Source: Gordonia crocea (GTDB lineage Bacteria > Actinomycetota > Actinomycetes > Mycobacteriales > Mycobacteriaceae). Taken from it: a stretch of 64,000 nt of DNA. Positions within the stretch are counted from its first letter, which is position 1, and each line of letters begins with the position of its first letter. The stretch covers positions 186,001-250,000 of the forward strand of contig NZ_BJOU01000002.1 of NCBI RefSeq assembly GCF_009932435.1, read 5' to 3'. Position numbers and translations under genes: made by a program. Below the pieces are notes generated by a model. That model had not been told where the DNA came from, made no database searches, and was given only the letters and a program-made list of their open reading frames with translations. Shown piece by piece: positions 8,600-16,856 of the stretch.

Positions 8600-9645
8600 T
8601 CGCGGCCCCACCGCATCCACCCGGCCGCCGTCGAGCACGACTATCTGGTCGGCGTGGCGGATGGTGTCGAGGCGGTGGGCGATGACCAGGACCGTGCGCC
8701 CGGCCGCCAGCGACCCGATGGCGCGTTGGATGCGTGCCTCGGTCTCCGGGTCGACGGCCGACACCGCTTCGTCGAGGACCAGCACGGGCGAATCCTTCAG
8801 CAGTGCCCGGGCGATGGACAGCCGTTGGCGTTGTCCGCCCGACAGGTTCGAACCACCCTCGCCGATGACGGTGGCCAGGCTGTCCGGCAAGGCGGCGACG
8901 ACGTCGTCGCACTGGGCCGCGGCCAGTGCCGCCCAGATCTCGTCGTCGGTGGCGTCGGGTCGGCCCAGGGTCACGTTGAACCGCACCGCGTCGGGGAACA
9001 GGTACACCTCTTGGTAGACCGTGGTGACCATGGACATCACGCCCTGGCTGCCGATGTCGGGGATGGCTGGCCCGCCGAGGAGGATGCGTCCCTCGTCGAC
9101 GTCCCACAGCCGGCGGCGAGGCTGGCGATCGTCGACTTCCCGGATCCGGACGGTCCGACGAGCGCGGTGACGGTGCCCGGTGCGGCGGTGAAGCCGACGT
9201 CGTGCAGCACCCGCCGCTCGTCGTAGCCGAAGCCGACGTGCTCGAACTGCAGCGAGGCGTCGGCCAGCACCGCCGGGGTCGCCGGTTCGGGGAGGATCGG
9301 TTCGTCCCACACCTCGGCGATCCGGGCGGCGATCTGCTCCACCTTGAGCTTGTCGGCCAGGGCGAGGCGCAAATCGGCGAGGACCCGGTATGCGGTGATG
9401 TGTGCGATCTGTGAGGAGAGGCCCGACAGCAGGGCCCGGGCGGCGATGGCCACCGCGGTCCACGAGGCGATGGCGCCGATCGCGCCGGGATCACCGTCGT
9501 CGGTGAACAGTTCCACCGCGACGCGGTACACCGCGACGTAGGGGGCCAGCGCCAGTCCGGCGGCGACGAGGGCGAGTAGGGAGGCGACGATCAACCCCGC
9601 GCGGCGGCGGGAGATGACGGAGCGCAACGTGTCCGGCGAGTTCAT
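8600..9645 (-). pseudogene. Decayed ABC exporter (permease-ATPase fusion), internal deletion plus frameshift
   Basis: A remnant of a half-size ABC exporter. From the ATG at 9645 the protein has two hydrophobic segments ([23 protein letters not shown] and [14 protein letters not shown]) and the normal [14 protein letters not shown] stretch. It then jumps to [20 protein letters not shown], which normally lies at the end of the membrane domain, so roughly four membrane helices are missing in frame. The ATPase domain follows with Walker A (GPSGSGKST). One base is missing near 9112, where [10 protein letters not shown] would need an extra C; beyond it the frame resumes with LSGGQRQRLSIARAL, Walker B VLVLDEA and the H-loop AHRLDT. 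The C-terminus fades near 8600 against the convergent gene. The frameshift alone could be a sequencing error at a short homopolymer; the deletion could not. Confidence 0.85.
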
Positions 9646-9663
9646 TAGGGCAGACTAACTTCG
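9645..9663 (-). promoter_or_regulatory. IdeR/DtxR-like iron box at the start of the decayed ABC exporter
   Basis: TTAGGGCAGACTAACTTCG matches 13 of the 19 bases of the IdeR consensus TTAGGTTAGGCTAACCTAA, with TTAGG and CTAAC both exact. It begins at the ATG base and extends upstream, so a bound repressor would block transcription or initiation. It suggests the exporter was once iron-regulated, like siderophore exporters in related genera. Confidence 0.5.
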
Positions 9664-9733
9664 CGCACCAATTAAATCAGCACTGTGTGAAGTACGACGC
9701 TGAAAACCCTTCGACCGGGTAGGTTGGAGGGCT

Positions 9734-10441
9734 ATGACCAGCACCGAGCGGCGCAAGCGCGGACGACCCGCAAGGGCCGACAAGCGTGAACCGCTCACCA
9801 AGGCGCGGATCGCCGAGGTGGGTCTGGCAATCGCGGGGGACGAGGGGTTCCCGAACCTGACGATGCGCCGGGTGGCCGCGGAATTGGGCGTCACCGTCCG
9901 GGCCCTTTACAACGTCGTCGCCGATCGCCAAGAGGTTGTCGACCTGGTGGCGGCCCAGATGCTCGACGCGCTTCCGGTACACGACTTCGGGCGCGATGAT
10001 TGGCGCGAGACGGTCCGGCAGATGTATCACGACGCCCGCGCGGTGTACCGGACGTTTCCGCGGGCGACGCTGATCTCGCTGGATGAGACCGTCACCCCCA
10101 CCGAGGTCCCGGTGAAGCGGATGCTGGCGCCCGAGCAGGAGTTGGCCTTCCTCGTCGGCCTCGGACTCACACTCGATGAGGCGTTGGCGGTCCGCGGCGC
10201 GTTCCTGGTCGAGGTGTTCGGGTTCGTCATGTTGTTGGACTACCGCTACGACCGGGCCGACGACACGACGCGGGAGATGCTGGGACAGCCCGTGCCGCTG
10301 GCCTGGCTGGACACGAAGCCGGAGGTCGACGCGCCGCTGGCGCGGGCCGCGGCCGAGCGCCGATACACGCCCGACGACTTGTTCGAGCAACTCGTCGACC
10401 GTGCGGTCGGTGCGATCGAGCGCAAGCTCGAAGGGAAGTGA
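9734..10441 (+). CDS. TetR-family transcriptional regulator
   Basis: A 235-residue regulator. The helix-turn-helix occupies residues 20-70 (TKARIAEVGLAIAGDEGFPNL, then MRRVAAELGVTVRALYNVV). A basic arm precedes it (ERRKRGRPARADKRE). The C-terminal ligand-binding domain resembles the TetR_C class seen in repressors of efflux genes. The start ATG at 9734 lies 88 bases from the divergent exporter remnant, so that gene may have been its target. It is followed 1 base later by a small membrane protein gene, likely co-transcribed. Confidence 0.9.
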   Translation: MTSTERRKRGRPARADKREPLTKARIAEVGLAIAGDEGFPNLTMRRVAAELGVTVRALYNVVADRQEVVDLVAAQMLDALPVHDFGRDDWRETVRQMYHDARAVYRTFPRATLISLDETVTPTEVPVKRMLAPEQELAFLVGLGLTLDEALAVRGAFLVEVFGFVMLLDYRYDRADDTTREMLGQPVPLAWLDTKPEVDAPLARAAAERRYTPDDLFEQLVDRAVGAIERKLEGK

Positions 10442-10442
10442 G

Positions 10443-10604
10443 ATGAGCCGATTCCTCAACTGGCGCACGATCAACACCGCATTCGCGATCGCCATCGCCT
10501 GGCTGATCGCCGTCGGTGCCTCGTGGCAGACGTGGGCGGTCGTGGTCGGCGTGGCCGCCCTGCTCCTGCTCGGCTACGCCGTCGCCCGCGGCGATCAGGC
10601 CTGA
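10443..10604 (+). CDS. Small two-helix membrane protein
   Basis: A 53-residue protein, MSRFLNWRTINTAFAIAIAW at its start, with two hydrophobic segments (residues 12-28 and 31-48) joined by a short turn. The ATG follows the TetR stop by 1 base, indicating translational coupling. No family is recognised. It may be the effector or sensor partner of the TetR regulator, but nothing in the sequence shows this. Confidence 0.7.
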   Translation: MSRFLNWRTINTAFAIAIAWLIAVGASWQTWAVVVGVAALLLLGYAVARGDQA

Positions 10605-10605
10605 G

Positions 10606-11031
10606 TCAGAGACCGAAACACAGCGACCCGTTGTGGTATCCCGGGGTCACCGGGAAGGGTTTGCCGACCTTGCGGATTCCGTTCTGCACGGCGACGGCAT
10701 GGATCATCCCGGTGTGCCGGGGGACCCAGTAACCCTCGACGACCCGCTTGGCGTCGGTGCGCCGCTCGTTGCGCGTGACGAGCCGGTCCAGGACGCGGCC
10801 GCGATGGTCGACCATGAGCAGCTGCACCGGGGCGACCGGATCGCTCACCACCACGGTCACCTCGTAGCGGCAGCCCGTCCCGTGTTTGCCGGTGAACATC
10901 GTCGGCGACACATTCGGCCCGATGGTCGGCTTCGCGTCGGCGGACGCGGGACCGAGGGTGGCGGCGCCGAGGGCGAGGGGGAGTGCGACGAGGGCGGGCA
11001 GGATCCGGCGGATCCGGTGAGAGGCGTACAT
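10606..11031 (-). CDS. Secreted protein of unknown function
   Basis: A 141-residue protein with a classical Sec signal peptide: MYASHRIRRILPALVALPLA, with a predicted cleavage after PASADA. An in-frame ATG at 11049 would add six residues; 11031 is preferred because it gives a compact basic N-region. The mature part has two cysteines (GTGCRYEV and SLCFGL) that could pair, and beta-rich segments (YEVTVVVSDPVAPVQLLMVDHRG). Related small secreted proteins occur across Gordonia-like genomes, but I cannot assign a function. It converges on the small membrane protein gene with one base between stops. Confidence 0.75.
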   Translation of the reverse strand: MYASHRIRRILPALVALPLALGAATLGPASADAKPTIGPNVSPTMFTGKHGTGCRYEVTVVVSDPVAPVQLLMVDHRGRVLDRLVTRNERRTDAKRVVEGYWVPRHTGMIHAVAVQNGIRKVGKPFPVTPGYHNGSLCFGL

Positions 11032-11122
11032 GGCTATCGAATATGCCATCTGCCCGACGGTGCCCGTGGTCGAACCCGGGACAGTCGATCGGTGTGGGTG
11101 CCGTTGGTGCCGCATCACTACG

Positions 11123-12328
11123 ATGACCGCCATGGAGTTTTCCCGGCGTGCGCAGGACGTGGCGCCGTTCTACGCGATGGAGTACGGGCGCCGGGCGGCC
11201 GAACTGGAGGCGCAGGGCGTCTCGGTGGTGAAGCTGAATATCGGGGAGCCCGATTTCGGTGCCCCGCCGGCGTTTCTGGCCAGGATCCGCGAGCTCAGCG
11301 ACGGCCGCCCGCTGCCGTACACGGGTGCGCTGGGCATCGACGAATTGCGCCGTGCGATAGCCGATTTCAGCCGTGACCATTTCGACGCGCCGATCGACCC
11401 GGGGCGCGTGGTGGTCACGACCGGCGCGTCGGCGGCCCTGCTGTTGGCGTGTGCGGCGCTGGTCAACCCCGGCGACGAGGTCCTGGTCGCCGATCCGTCC
11501 TATCCCTGCAACCGGTCGTTCGCGGCCGGCTTCGGCGCCGAGGTCACCCTGCTGTCCACCGGGCCGCAGCGCCGGTTCCAACTGGACGCGCGATCCGTCG
11601 CCGACGCGTGGACCGAGCGGACCCGTGGCGTGATGATCGCGTCGCCGTCCAACCCGACGGGGACGTCGATCCCGTATGACGAACTCGTGGCCACCGTCCG
11701 GACGGTCGAGCAGCGGGGCGGGTGGCGCATCGTTGACGAGATCTACCTCGGACTGGCCGACGACGCCGACGGCCACGGCCCGCGCAGCATCGCTGCCGAC
11801 GACCCGGGGGCAGTGGTGGTGAACAGCTTCTCGAAGTACTTCGGCATGACCGGGTGGCGCCTGGGCTGGGCGGTGGTACCCGACGAGATGGTCGGCATCG
11901 CCGAGAAGCTGGCGCAGAACTACTACGTCTGCCCGCCGACGCCGGCCCAGTGGGCGGCGCTGGAGTGCTTCACACCGGAGACCCTGGCACTGGCGCAAGC
12001 GCGGCGCGCCGTGCTGCGCCGGCGCCGGCAATTGGTTCTCGACGGGCTGGCGCGCATCGGCCTGCCGGTCCCCGTCATCCCCGACGGGGCCTTCTACGTC
12101 TACGTCGACGTCTCTGGCACGGGGATGACCGCGTCGCAGTTCTGCGACCGGGCCCTGACACACGCCCAGGTCGCGCTCACCCCGGGCAAAGACTTCGGCG
12201 ACGAGGGCGCCGAGCAGTACGTGCGCCTGTCCTACGCCACCGGCGAGGACGACCTGGCGCTCGGCCTGGAGCGCCTCGGCGAGTTGGTGGGGCGACCGGG
12301 GCTCGAACCCGGGACCAGCGGATTATGA
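11123..12328 (+). CDS. Class I/II pyridoxal-phosphate aminotransferase
   Basis: An aspartate-aminotransferase-fold enzyme of about 401 residues. Typical features are LNIGEPDFGAPPAF, YTGALGIDELRRAIA, SPSNPTGT and the PLP-lysine motif NSFSKYFGMTGWRLGW. The start is taken as ATG 11123 (MTAMEFSRRAQDV); ATG 11132 is nearly as good. The amino donor cannot be named. The last 14 or so codons (after GELVG) lie antisense to a tRNA gene: there is no earlier stop, so the C-terminal residues RPGLEPGTSGL are translated from the complement of the tRNA T-arm and anticodon region. Confidence 0.92.
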   Translation: MTAMEFSRRAQDVAPFYAMEYGRRAAELEAQGVSVVKLNIGEPDFGAPPAFLARIRELSDGRPLPYTGALGIDELRRAIADFSRDHFDAPIDPGRVVVTTGASAALLLACAALVNPGDEVLVADPSYPCNRSFAAGFGAEVTLLSTGPQRRFQLDARSVADAWTERTRGVMIASPSNPTGTSIPYDELVATVRTVEQRGGWRIVDEIYLGLADDADGHGPRSIAADDPGAVVVNSFSKYFGMTGWRLGWAVVPDEMVGIAEKLAQNYYVCPPTPAQWAALECFTPETLALAQARRAVLRRRRQLVLDGLARIGLPVPVIPDGAFYVYVDVSGTGMTASQFCDRALTHAQVALTPGKDFGDEGAEQYVRLSYATGEDDLALGLERLGELVGRPGLEPGTSGL

Positions 12329-12361
12329 GTCCGCGGCTCTAACCAACTGAGCTATCGCCCC
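12285..12361 (-). tRNA. tRNA with CAT anticodon (tRNA-Ile2 or elongator Met)
   Basis: A full cloverleaf on the minus strand: acceptor GGGGCGA pairing TCGCCCC, D-arm AGCTCAGTTGGTTAGAGC, anticodon stem GCGGA/TCCGC around loop CTCATAA, T-loop GTTCGAG, and an encoded CCA (12285-12287). The first pair is G-C and the anticodon stem lacks the three G-C pairs of initiator tRNA, so it is not initiator. The variable-loop TGGTC resembles lysidine-type tRNA-Ile2, but Met cannot be excluded by eye. Confidence 0.92.
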
Positions 12362-12402
12362 GCGGGCCGTGCGGCCCGCAGAGAAGAGTACCGGCACGCC
12401 GG

Positions 12403-12891
12403 TCACACCTCAGTGAGGGCCTCGTCGACGAAGGCGTGGATCCGACGTCGCAGATCAGCCAGCCGTTCGGCGCGCACCGCGTCGAGGTCGGTGCCGCGGT
12501 GGTACGCCGGCGGAAGCTGGCGCGCGTTGCGCGAGCAGCCGAAGTTCTCACAGATCAACACGCCCAGGGTTGCCCCGCGCCGTCCCGCCGGGCCGGCCCG
12601 GCGCACGGTGTAGAGGACGGCGTCGTCAGTGAGGTTGACGTCGTTGCACCAGGTGCACATGGTGCGCCCGCGCGGTTTCGCCTCGGCGCGGGTGAGCAGC
12701 AGTGCCACCGGGCCGGTGTCGTGGTCGACGACGAGGTAGGCGCGCCGCGGGATCTTGCGGTCGCGCCACCCGAGGTACTCCAGGCGGTCGAAGTCGACCT
12801 CGTCGAGATCGGGGTAGGACACCCGGTTGACTTCGCTGCGCGTCGCGCCGCGAAACGCGGATCGGATCGTTTGTTCGGTGAGTGGTTGCAT
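12403..12891 (-). CDS. FBP-type treble-clef zinc-finger protein (EF-G-binding family C-terminal domain)
   Basis: A 162-residue cytoplasmic protein beginning MQPLTEQTIRSAFRGATRSE. Residues 75-130 carry the FBP zinc finger: MCTWCNDV followed by ICENFGCSRNARQ, giving four cysteines. This domain is the C-terminal treble clef of FusB-like elongation-factor-G-binding proteins; in actinobacteria it usually occurs alone, as here. A role at the ribosome or on EF-G is an inference from the family. It follows the tRNA on the same strand and is divergent from the monooxygenase. Confidence 0.85.
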   Translation of the reverse strand: MQPLTEQTIRSAFRGATRSEVNRVSYPDLDEVDFDRLEYLGWRDRKIPRRAYLVVDHDTGPVALLLTRAEAKPRGRTMCTWCNDVNLTDDAVLYTVRRAGPAGRRGATLGVLICENFGCSRNARQLPPAYHRGTDLDAVRAERLADLRRRIHAFVDEALTEV

Positions 12892-13104
12892 GGGTTGACC
12901 AACCTGTGTGGTGGGGCCGGCGCTGTGGGGCGCCGGAATCGAGTGGAGACAGGACCGACCCGCCGATCACCATGATCGGCTTCGGTGCGGGGTCAACTGT
13001 TGCGGGCGCGATTGGCGCCGGACTCCTCGATTCGCGGGACACTCACACGACGAGACTAGCGCGGTCGGCGGAATGTCCGCACCCGAGTTTTCGTTGGCAG
13101 CGGT

Positions 13105-14190
13105 ATGGCCATCAATCAGGAGTCGACGATCCGGCGCCGGGTGGTCGTGATCGGCGCCGGTCAAGCCGGCCTGTCCGCGGCGTACCACCTGAGCCGCAAC
13201 GGCCTCGTCGCTGGAAGCGATTTCGACGTCCTCGACGCCAACCCGACGCCCGGCGGCGCGTGGAGCCACCGGTGGGACGCCCTGACTTTCGACGACGCCC
13301 ACGGACTGCACCCGCTCCCGGCATCGACCTTGGCGGCACCCGACCCCGCCGAACCGGCCCGGGAAGTGGTGAAGCGCTACTACGGGCAGTACGAAGACGA
13401 GCACGGATTCGCCGTCGAACGGCCGTGGCGGGTCACCCAGGTTCGCCGGGACGACGACGGTCTGTTCGTCGTCGAGGCGGAGGATCCGGCGGGTGCGCGG
13501 CGCGAGTACCGCGCCGACGCCGTCATCAGCGCGACCGGCACGTGGGACCGGCCGTTCATCCCGTACTACCCGGGTCGATTCGGCGGCCGGCAGCTCACCA
13601 CCCGCGACTTCACCGACCCCGACGAGTTCCGCGGCCGGCGCGTCCTCGTCGTCGGCGGCGGGACCTCCGCGGTGCAGTTCGTGTTGCTGCTGAACCGGCA
13701 CGGAGCGTCGACGGTGTGGTCGACGCGGCGGGCGCCGCAGTGGGTCGAGCGGCCCTTCGACGAGAACTGGGGCGCCGAGGTGGAACGGGGCGTGGCCGCG
13801 CGGACGCGGCGCGGGCTGCAGCCGCTCAGCGTCGTTGCGGCGACCGGGTTGCCCCTCATCCCGCGGTACGCCGAGGCGATCGAGTCGGGCCTGCTCGTCT
13901 CGCGCGGGCCCATCGAACGCCTCACCGAGACCGGCGTCGACTTCGCCGACGGCAGTCGCGCCGACGTGGACGTCATCCTGTGGGCGACCGGCTTCCGGGC
14001 CTCGCTCGACCACCTGGCACCGCTGCACCTGCGTGAGCCCGGCGGGGGAGTGCTCATGGCCGACGACGACGTGAGCGTCGTCAAGGCGCCCGGGTTGTTC
14101 CTCGTCGGTTACGGCCGCAGCGCGTCGACTCTGGGTGCGACGCGCGCCGGTCGGGCCGCGGCCCGCGCAGTGCGCGAGTACGCGGCGTAG
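13105..14190 (+). CDS. FAD-dependent NAD(P)-binding monooxygenase-like oxidoreductase
   Basis: A 361-residue flavoprotein resembling flavin-containing and Baeyer-Villiger-type monooxygenases of the pyridine nucleotide-disulfide fold. The FAD Rossmann motif is VVVIGAGQAGLSAAYHL (residues 11-27). The second, NAD(P)-binding Rossmann motif is VLVVGGGTSAVQFVL near residues 181-195. DVILWATGFRASL near the C-terminus is the ATG motif. Start ATG 13105 is the first in frame. The substrate is unknown. It ends 3 bases from the convergent excalibur gene. Confidence 0.88.
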   Translation: MAINQESTIRRRVVVIGAGQAGLSAAYHLSRNGLVAGSDFDVLDANPTPGGAWSHRWDALTFDDAHGLHPLPASTLAAPDPAEPAREVVKRYYGQYEDEHGFAVERPWRVTQVRRDDDGLFVVEAEDPAGARREYRADAVISATGTWDRPFIPYYPGRFGGRQLTTRDFTDPDEFRGRRVLVVGGGTSAVQFVLLLNRHGASTVWSTRRAPQWVERPFDENWGAEVERGVAARTRRGLQPLSVVAATGLPLIPRYAEAIESGLLVSRGPIERLTETGVDFADGSRADVDVILWATGFRASLDHLAPLHLREPGGGVLMADDDVSVVKAPGLFLVGYGRSASTLGATRAGRAAARAVREYAA

Positions 14191-14193
14191 CCG

Positions 14194-14418
14194 CTACTCG
14201 CAGGCGATGCCGTCGCCGTCGCGGTCGAGGTGATCGGCATAGCCGTCCTCGCCCCTGTGGATCGGCGCTGCACCATCTTCGCGCGCCTCGGTGCAGTTCT
14301 TGTACGACTTGACCGCGGTGGCGCCGGGCCCGGGTGCCGCGACGGCGGTCGGGGCGACGGCGACGGCAAGGCCGGCAGCGGCGAACAGTGCAGCGCCGAA
14401 CAGTTTGACGGTGGACAT
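14194..14418 (-). CDS. Small secreted excalibur-domain protein
   Basis: A 74-residue secreted protein. MSTVKLFGAALFAAAGLAVA is a Sec signal peptide, with cleavage likely after AVAAP. The mature part is a complete excalibur domain: YKNCTEAREDG... and the calcium-binding-like DLDRDGDGIACE terminus with two cysteines. Excalibur domains are extracellular and often attached to nucleases or cell-wall proteins; here the domain stands alone. Its role is not known. Confidence 0.88.
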   Translation of the reverse strand: MSTVKLFGAALFAAAGLAVAVAPTAVAAPGPGATAVKSYKNCTEAREDGAAPIHRGEDGYADHLDRDGDGIACE

Positions 14419-14518
14419 GGCGGACTCCGATTCTCCAACAACGTCCCCCCGGATCGGATAAAGATACGTCGCGCACAGCGCCGTTGGTACCCCTGTCGAG
14501 AACCCGGGCCCAAAGGCC

Positions 14519-15916
14519 CTACCGGGGGCGGCGATAGGCGGTGAACACGCTGGGCAGGCGGGGTCGGCGCAGGGTTCGGGCGATGAACTCGCCGAGCGTG
14601 ACCCCGGCGGCCAGTGCACACCCGATCAGGAAGGCGGTCGCCATCTCCGGGCCGCCGCCGGTGCCGGTCATCAGGCCGTACATCCCGCGGTAGATGGCGC
14701 TGCCGGGCAGCAACGGGGTGATCCCGGCGACCGCGATGACCAACGGCGGCGTCAGCGCCCGCCGCGCGGCCAAACCGCCGAGCAGCCCGACGATGACCGC
14801 GGCTGCGGCGTAGCTGAAGACCGGGCCGATCGTCGTCAGATACAAGGCGGCGGCGACGCCCGCACCCAGGGCCCCGGCGAAGAAGGCGGCCGGGAGGGCA
14901 CGGCGCTCGGCATAGCTGGCCAAGGCGAAGGCCACCGCCGCCAGAGCGCCGCCGATGACGCGGGACGGGACGTCGGCTGCACCGAACGGTGCCACCGTCG
15001 TCAGGGCGGGCAGGTCGACGTCGAACAGCCCGACGAAGCCGACCGACATCGCCACGCCGACGAGGATTCCGCCGGTCATCACCAGCACTTCGGCGACACG
15101 CGCGGTGGCGGTGATGGGGGCGCCGGTGATCGCGTCCTGGACCGCGCCCACCAGGGTGAGCCCGGACAGCAGCACGATGATCCCGGCGGCGATGATCTGG
15201 GCCGGCCGGAACCCCAGGCCGCTGCCTTCAAGTGCGGGGTAGAGCAGTGCGGCCGGCAGCACGGCGAGGAATCCGCCGGCCAGCTGTTGGAAGAAGGGCG
15301 GTGTCCCGATGCGGTTGAGGAACCGGTTGACGGTGACGATCGCGATCGTGGTGGCGAAGGCGGTCAACCAGACGATCCAGGTGCCGCCCAGGTAGATGCC
15401 GACGCCCGAGGCCATCAGGCCCCAGGCGACGGTGGAGACCCAATACGGGTAGGGGTGCGGCGCCTCGGTGATCTCGTCGACGATGGCGTGCGCGGTCGCC
15501 GGGGTGATCGAGAGCTGCCGGATCTTGCGCACGAGGCGGTCCACCTGGGCGAGCCGGGTGAAGTCGAGGGAGCGGTAGTAGACCGAACGGGAGGCGGTGA
15601 TCGGGGGGAGCGTGCTGCCGCGCCGCGCGCAGATCAGCACGGTGTTGAACGTGACGTCCACGTCGACGTCGTCGAGGCCGTAGATCCCCGCGACGAATTC
15701 GACCTGGTGGGTGGTGTCGATGGCGCCGGTACCGGCGTCGAGGAGAACCGCCCCGATGCGGGCGGCCAGGTCGAGCACCTCGGTGATGGCCGCCTCGTCG
15801 CGCAGGTCGATCGGTTTGCGCGGGGCGACGACGATGCTGCCGGGTTCGATGGTGTCGATGGTGGCGGGGCGAGAGCCGGCGATGCGGTTCACCGTGCGTC
15901 GGAGGAGTTCGCGCAC
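14519..15916 (-). CDS. ThrE-family threonine/serine exporter
   Basis: A 465-residue inner-membrane protein with about ten hydrophobic segments. An N-terminal DUF1212 region of roughly 170 residues (ITEVLDLAARIGAVLLDAG, then TTHQVEFVAGIYG) precedes the transmembrane part, followed by the ThrE_2-like C-terminus (GITPLLPGSAIYRGMYGLM). This matches the threonine exporter family of Corynebacterium. The start is the GTG at 15916, preceded by an AAGGAGGG ribosome site at normal spacing; the upstream extension of the frame crosses the tRNA-Asn gene and is not coding. Confidence 0.9.
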   Translation of the reverse strand: MRELLRRTVNRIAGSRPATIDTIEPGSIVVAPRKPIDLRDEAAITEVLDLAARIGAVLLDAGTGAIDTTHQVEFVAGIYGLDDVDVDVTFNTVLICARRGSTLPPITASRSVYYRSLDFTRLAQVDRLVRKIRQLSITPATAHAIVDEITEAPHPYPYWVSTVAWGLMASGVGIYLGGTWIVWLTAFATTIAIVTVNRFLNRIGTPPFFQQLAGGFLAVLPAALLYPALEGSGLGFRPAQIIAAGIIVLLSGLTLVGAVQDAITGAPITATARVAEVLVMTGGILVGVAMSVGFVGLFDVDLPALTTVAPFGAADVPSRVIGGALAAVAFALASYAERRALPAAFFAGALGAGVAAALYLTTIGPVFSYAAAAVIVGLLGGLAARRALTPPLVIAVAGITPLLPGSAIYRGMYGLMTGTGGGPEMATAFLIGCALAAGVTLGEFIARTLRRPRLPSVFTAYRRPR

Positions 15917-15997
15917 GCAGTATCCCTCCTTGCTGTTGTTCGGGGCGCGTCCGACTTCCACCGTAGGTGTCGCGTCGCCGATCGCGCCGCGGGCAAC

Positions 15998-16024
15998 AAA
16001 AAAACCGCCTGCACGCAGGCGGTT
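15998..16024 (-). terminator. Rho-independent terminator after tRNA-Asn
   Basis: On the minus strand, a 10-bp perfect stem (AACCGCCTGC and GCAGGCGGTT, separated by 2 bases) runs into a stretch of seven T. It begins 6 bases beyond the tRNA 3' end and is a textbook intrinsic terminator. Confidence 0.93.
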
Positions 16025-16029
16025 CCTTG

Positions 16030-16102
16030 CTCCCCCAACTGGACTCGAACCAGTAACCGTTCGATTAACAGTCGAATGCTCTGCCAATTGAGCTATGGGG
16101 GA
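16030..16102 (-). tRNA. tRNA-Asn (GTT)
   Basis: A cloverleaf on the minus strand with acceptor TCCCCCA/TGGGGGA, D-arm AGCTCAATTGGCAGAGC, anticodon stem TTCGA/TCGAA around CTGTTAA (anticodon GTT), T-loop GTTCGAG and discriminator G. CCA is not encoded. The adjacent terminator and the hairpin upstream make it a single-gene unit. Confidence 0.96.
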
Positions 16103-16105
16103 ATG

Positions 16106-16128
16106 CATTCGGCTCGGTGAGCCGAATG
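16106..16128 (-). terminator. Hairpin between the GntR gene and tRNA-Asn
   Basis: A perfect 10-bp inverted repeat (CATTCGGCTC, loop GGT, GAGCCGAATG) lies 48 bases after the GntR stop and just before the tRNA. It lacks a clear T-run on the minus strand, so it may be a weak or factor-assisted terminator. Confidence 0.6.
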
Positions 16129-16175
16129 ATGACTTTAGCGCATGCCTCCATTGTGGACAAAATCGCAGGTCAACG

Positions 16176-16853
16176 CTAGTCCTCGTCCCAGATGCCGGCG
16201 GCGGTCAACCGGACCGCCAATCGTTGCGCCCCGTCATCGAACTGGCGCCGGACCTGATCGGTGATCGCGGTCCGGTCGCCAGATCGATACCCCTCGATCA
16301 GCCGGTCATGGCTGTCGACCGCAACGGCCCCCCAGTCGGGGTCGGCTGCGTAGATCCGGTGTGGCGTGTAGTGCGTGGCGTTGAGCAGGAACCAGGCCAG
16401 CTTGCCGCTGTGGGAGATCCGGTTGTGCGTCCGGTGGAAGTCGAACTCCGCGTCGACGATCTCGTCGACGGCCCCCGCCGCAACGGCCCGCCGGAGCCGG
16501 TCGTTGCAGGCGGAGAGCACGGCGAGGTCGTCGTCGGTGATCGTCTCGGCGGTGCGCAGGGCGATCTTGATCGCGATTTGGCCCTGCAGCCAGAAGATGT
16601 CCTCGACGTCGGTGCGCGTGAGGTCGGCGACGACGTAGCCCCGGTGTGGGGCCAGGTTCACCATCCCCTCGCCCCGCAGGGTGAGAAGTGCCTCCCGCAC
16701 CGGGGTGACGCTCACCCCGAGGTCCGCAGCGGTCTCATCCATCCGGATGTGATCGCCCGGGCGGTAGTCGCCGGTCATGATCCGGTGACGGATCGCCCCG
16801 GCGACTTCCTCGGAGAGCTGTGGGCGTCGGCGGAGCCCGCCTCCAATGGCCAT
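16176..16853 (-). CDS. GntR-family regulator, FadR subfamily (FCD domain)
   Basis: A 225-residue DNA-binding regulator. The winged helix is in residues 12-75 (LSEEVAGAIRHRIMTGDYRPG, then LGVSVTPVREALLTLRGEGMV), with a helical FCD ligand-binding domain after it containing the metal-ligand-like DFHRTHN and DSHDRLIEGY segments. It begins 3 bases after the acyl-CoA dehydrogenase stop, so the two genes form an operon. Regulators of this type usually sense acyl-CoAs or organic acids; the 20-bp palindrome in front of the operon is its best candidate operator. Confidence 0.92.
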   Translation of the reverse strand: MAIGGGLRRRPQLSEEVAGAIRHRIMTGDYRPGDHIRMDETAADLGVSVTPVREALLTLRGEGMVNLAPHRGYVVADLTRTDVEDIFWLQGQIAIKIALRTAETITDDDLAVLSACNDRLRRAVAAGAVDEIVDAEFDFHRTHNRISHSGKLAWFLLNATHYTPHRIYAADPDWGAVAVDSHDRLIEGYRSGDRTAITDQVRRQFDDGAQRLAVRLTAAGIWDED

Positions 16854-16856
16854 CGA

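Noticed and set aside
12285..12361. Initiator tRNA
   Set aside because: Its first base pair is G-C, not the mismatched C-A, and the anticodon stem lacks three consecutive G-C pairs.
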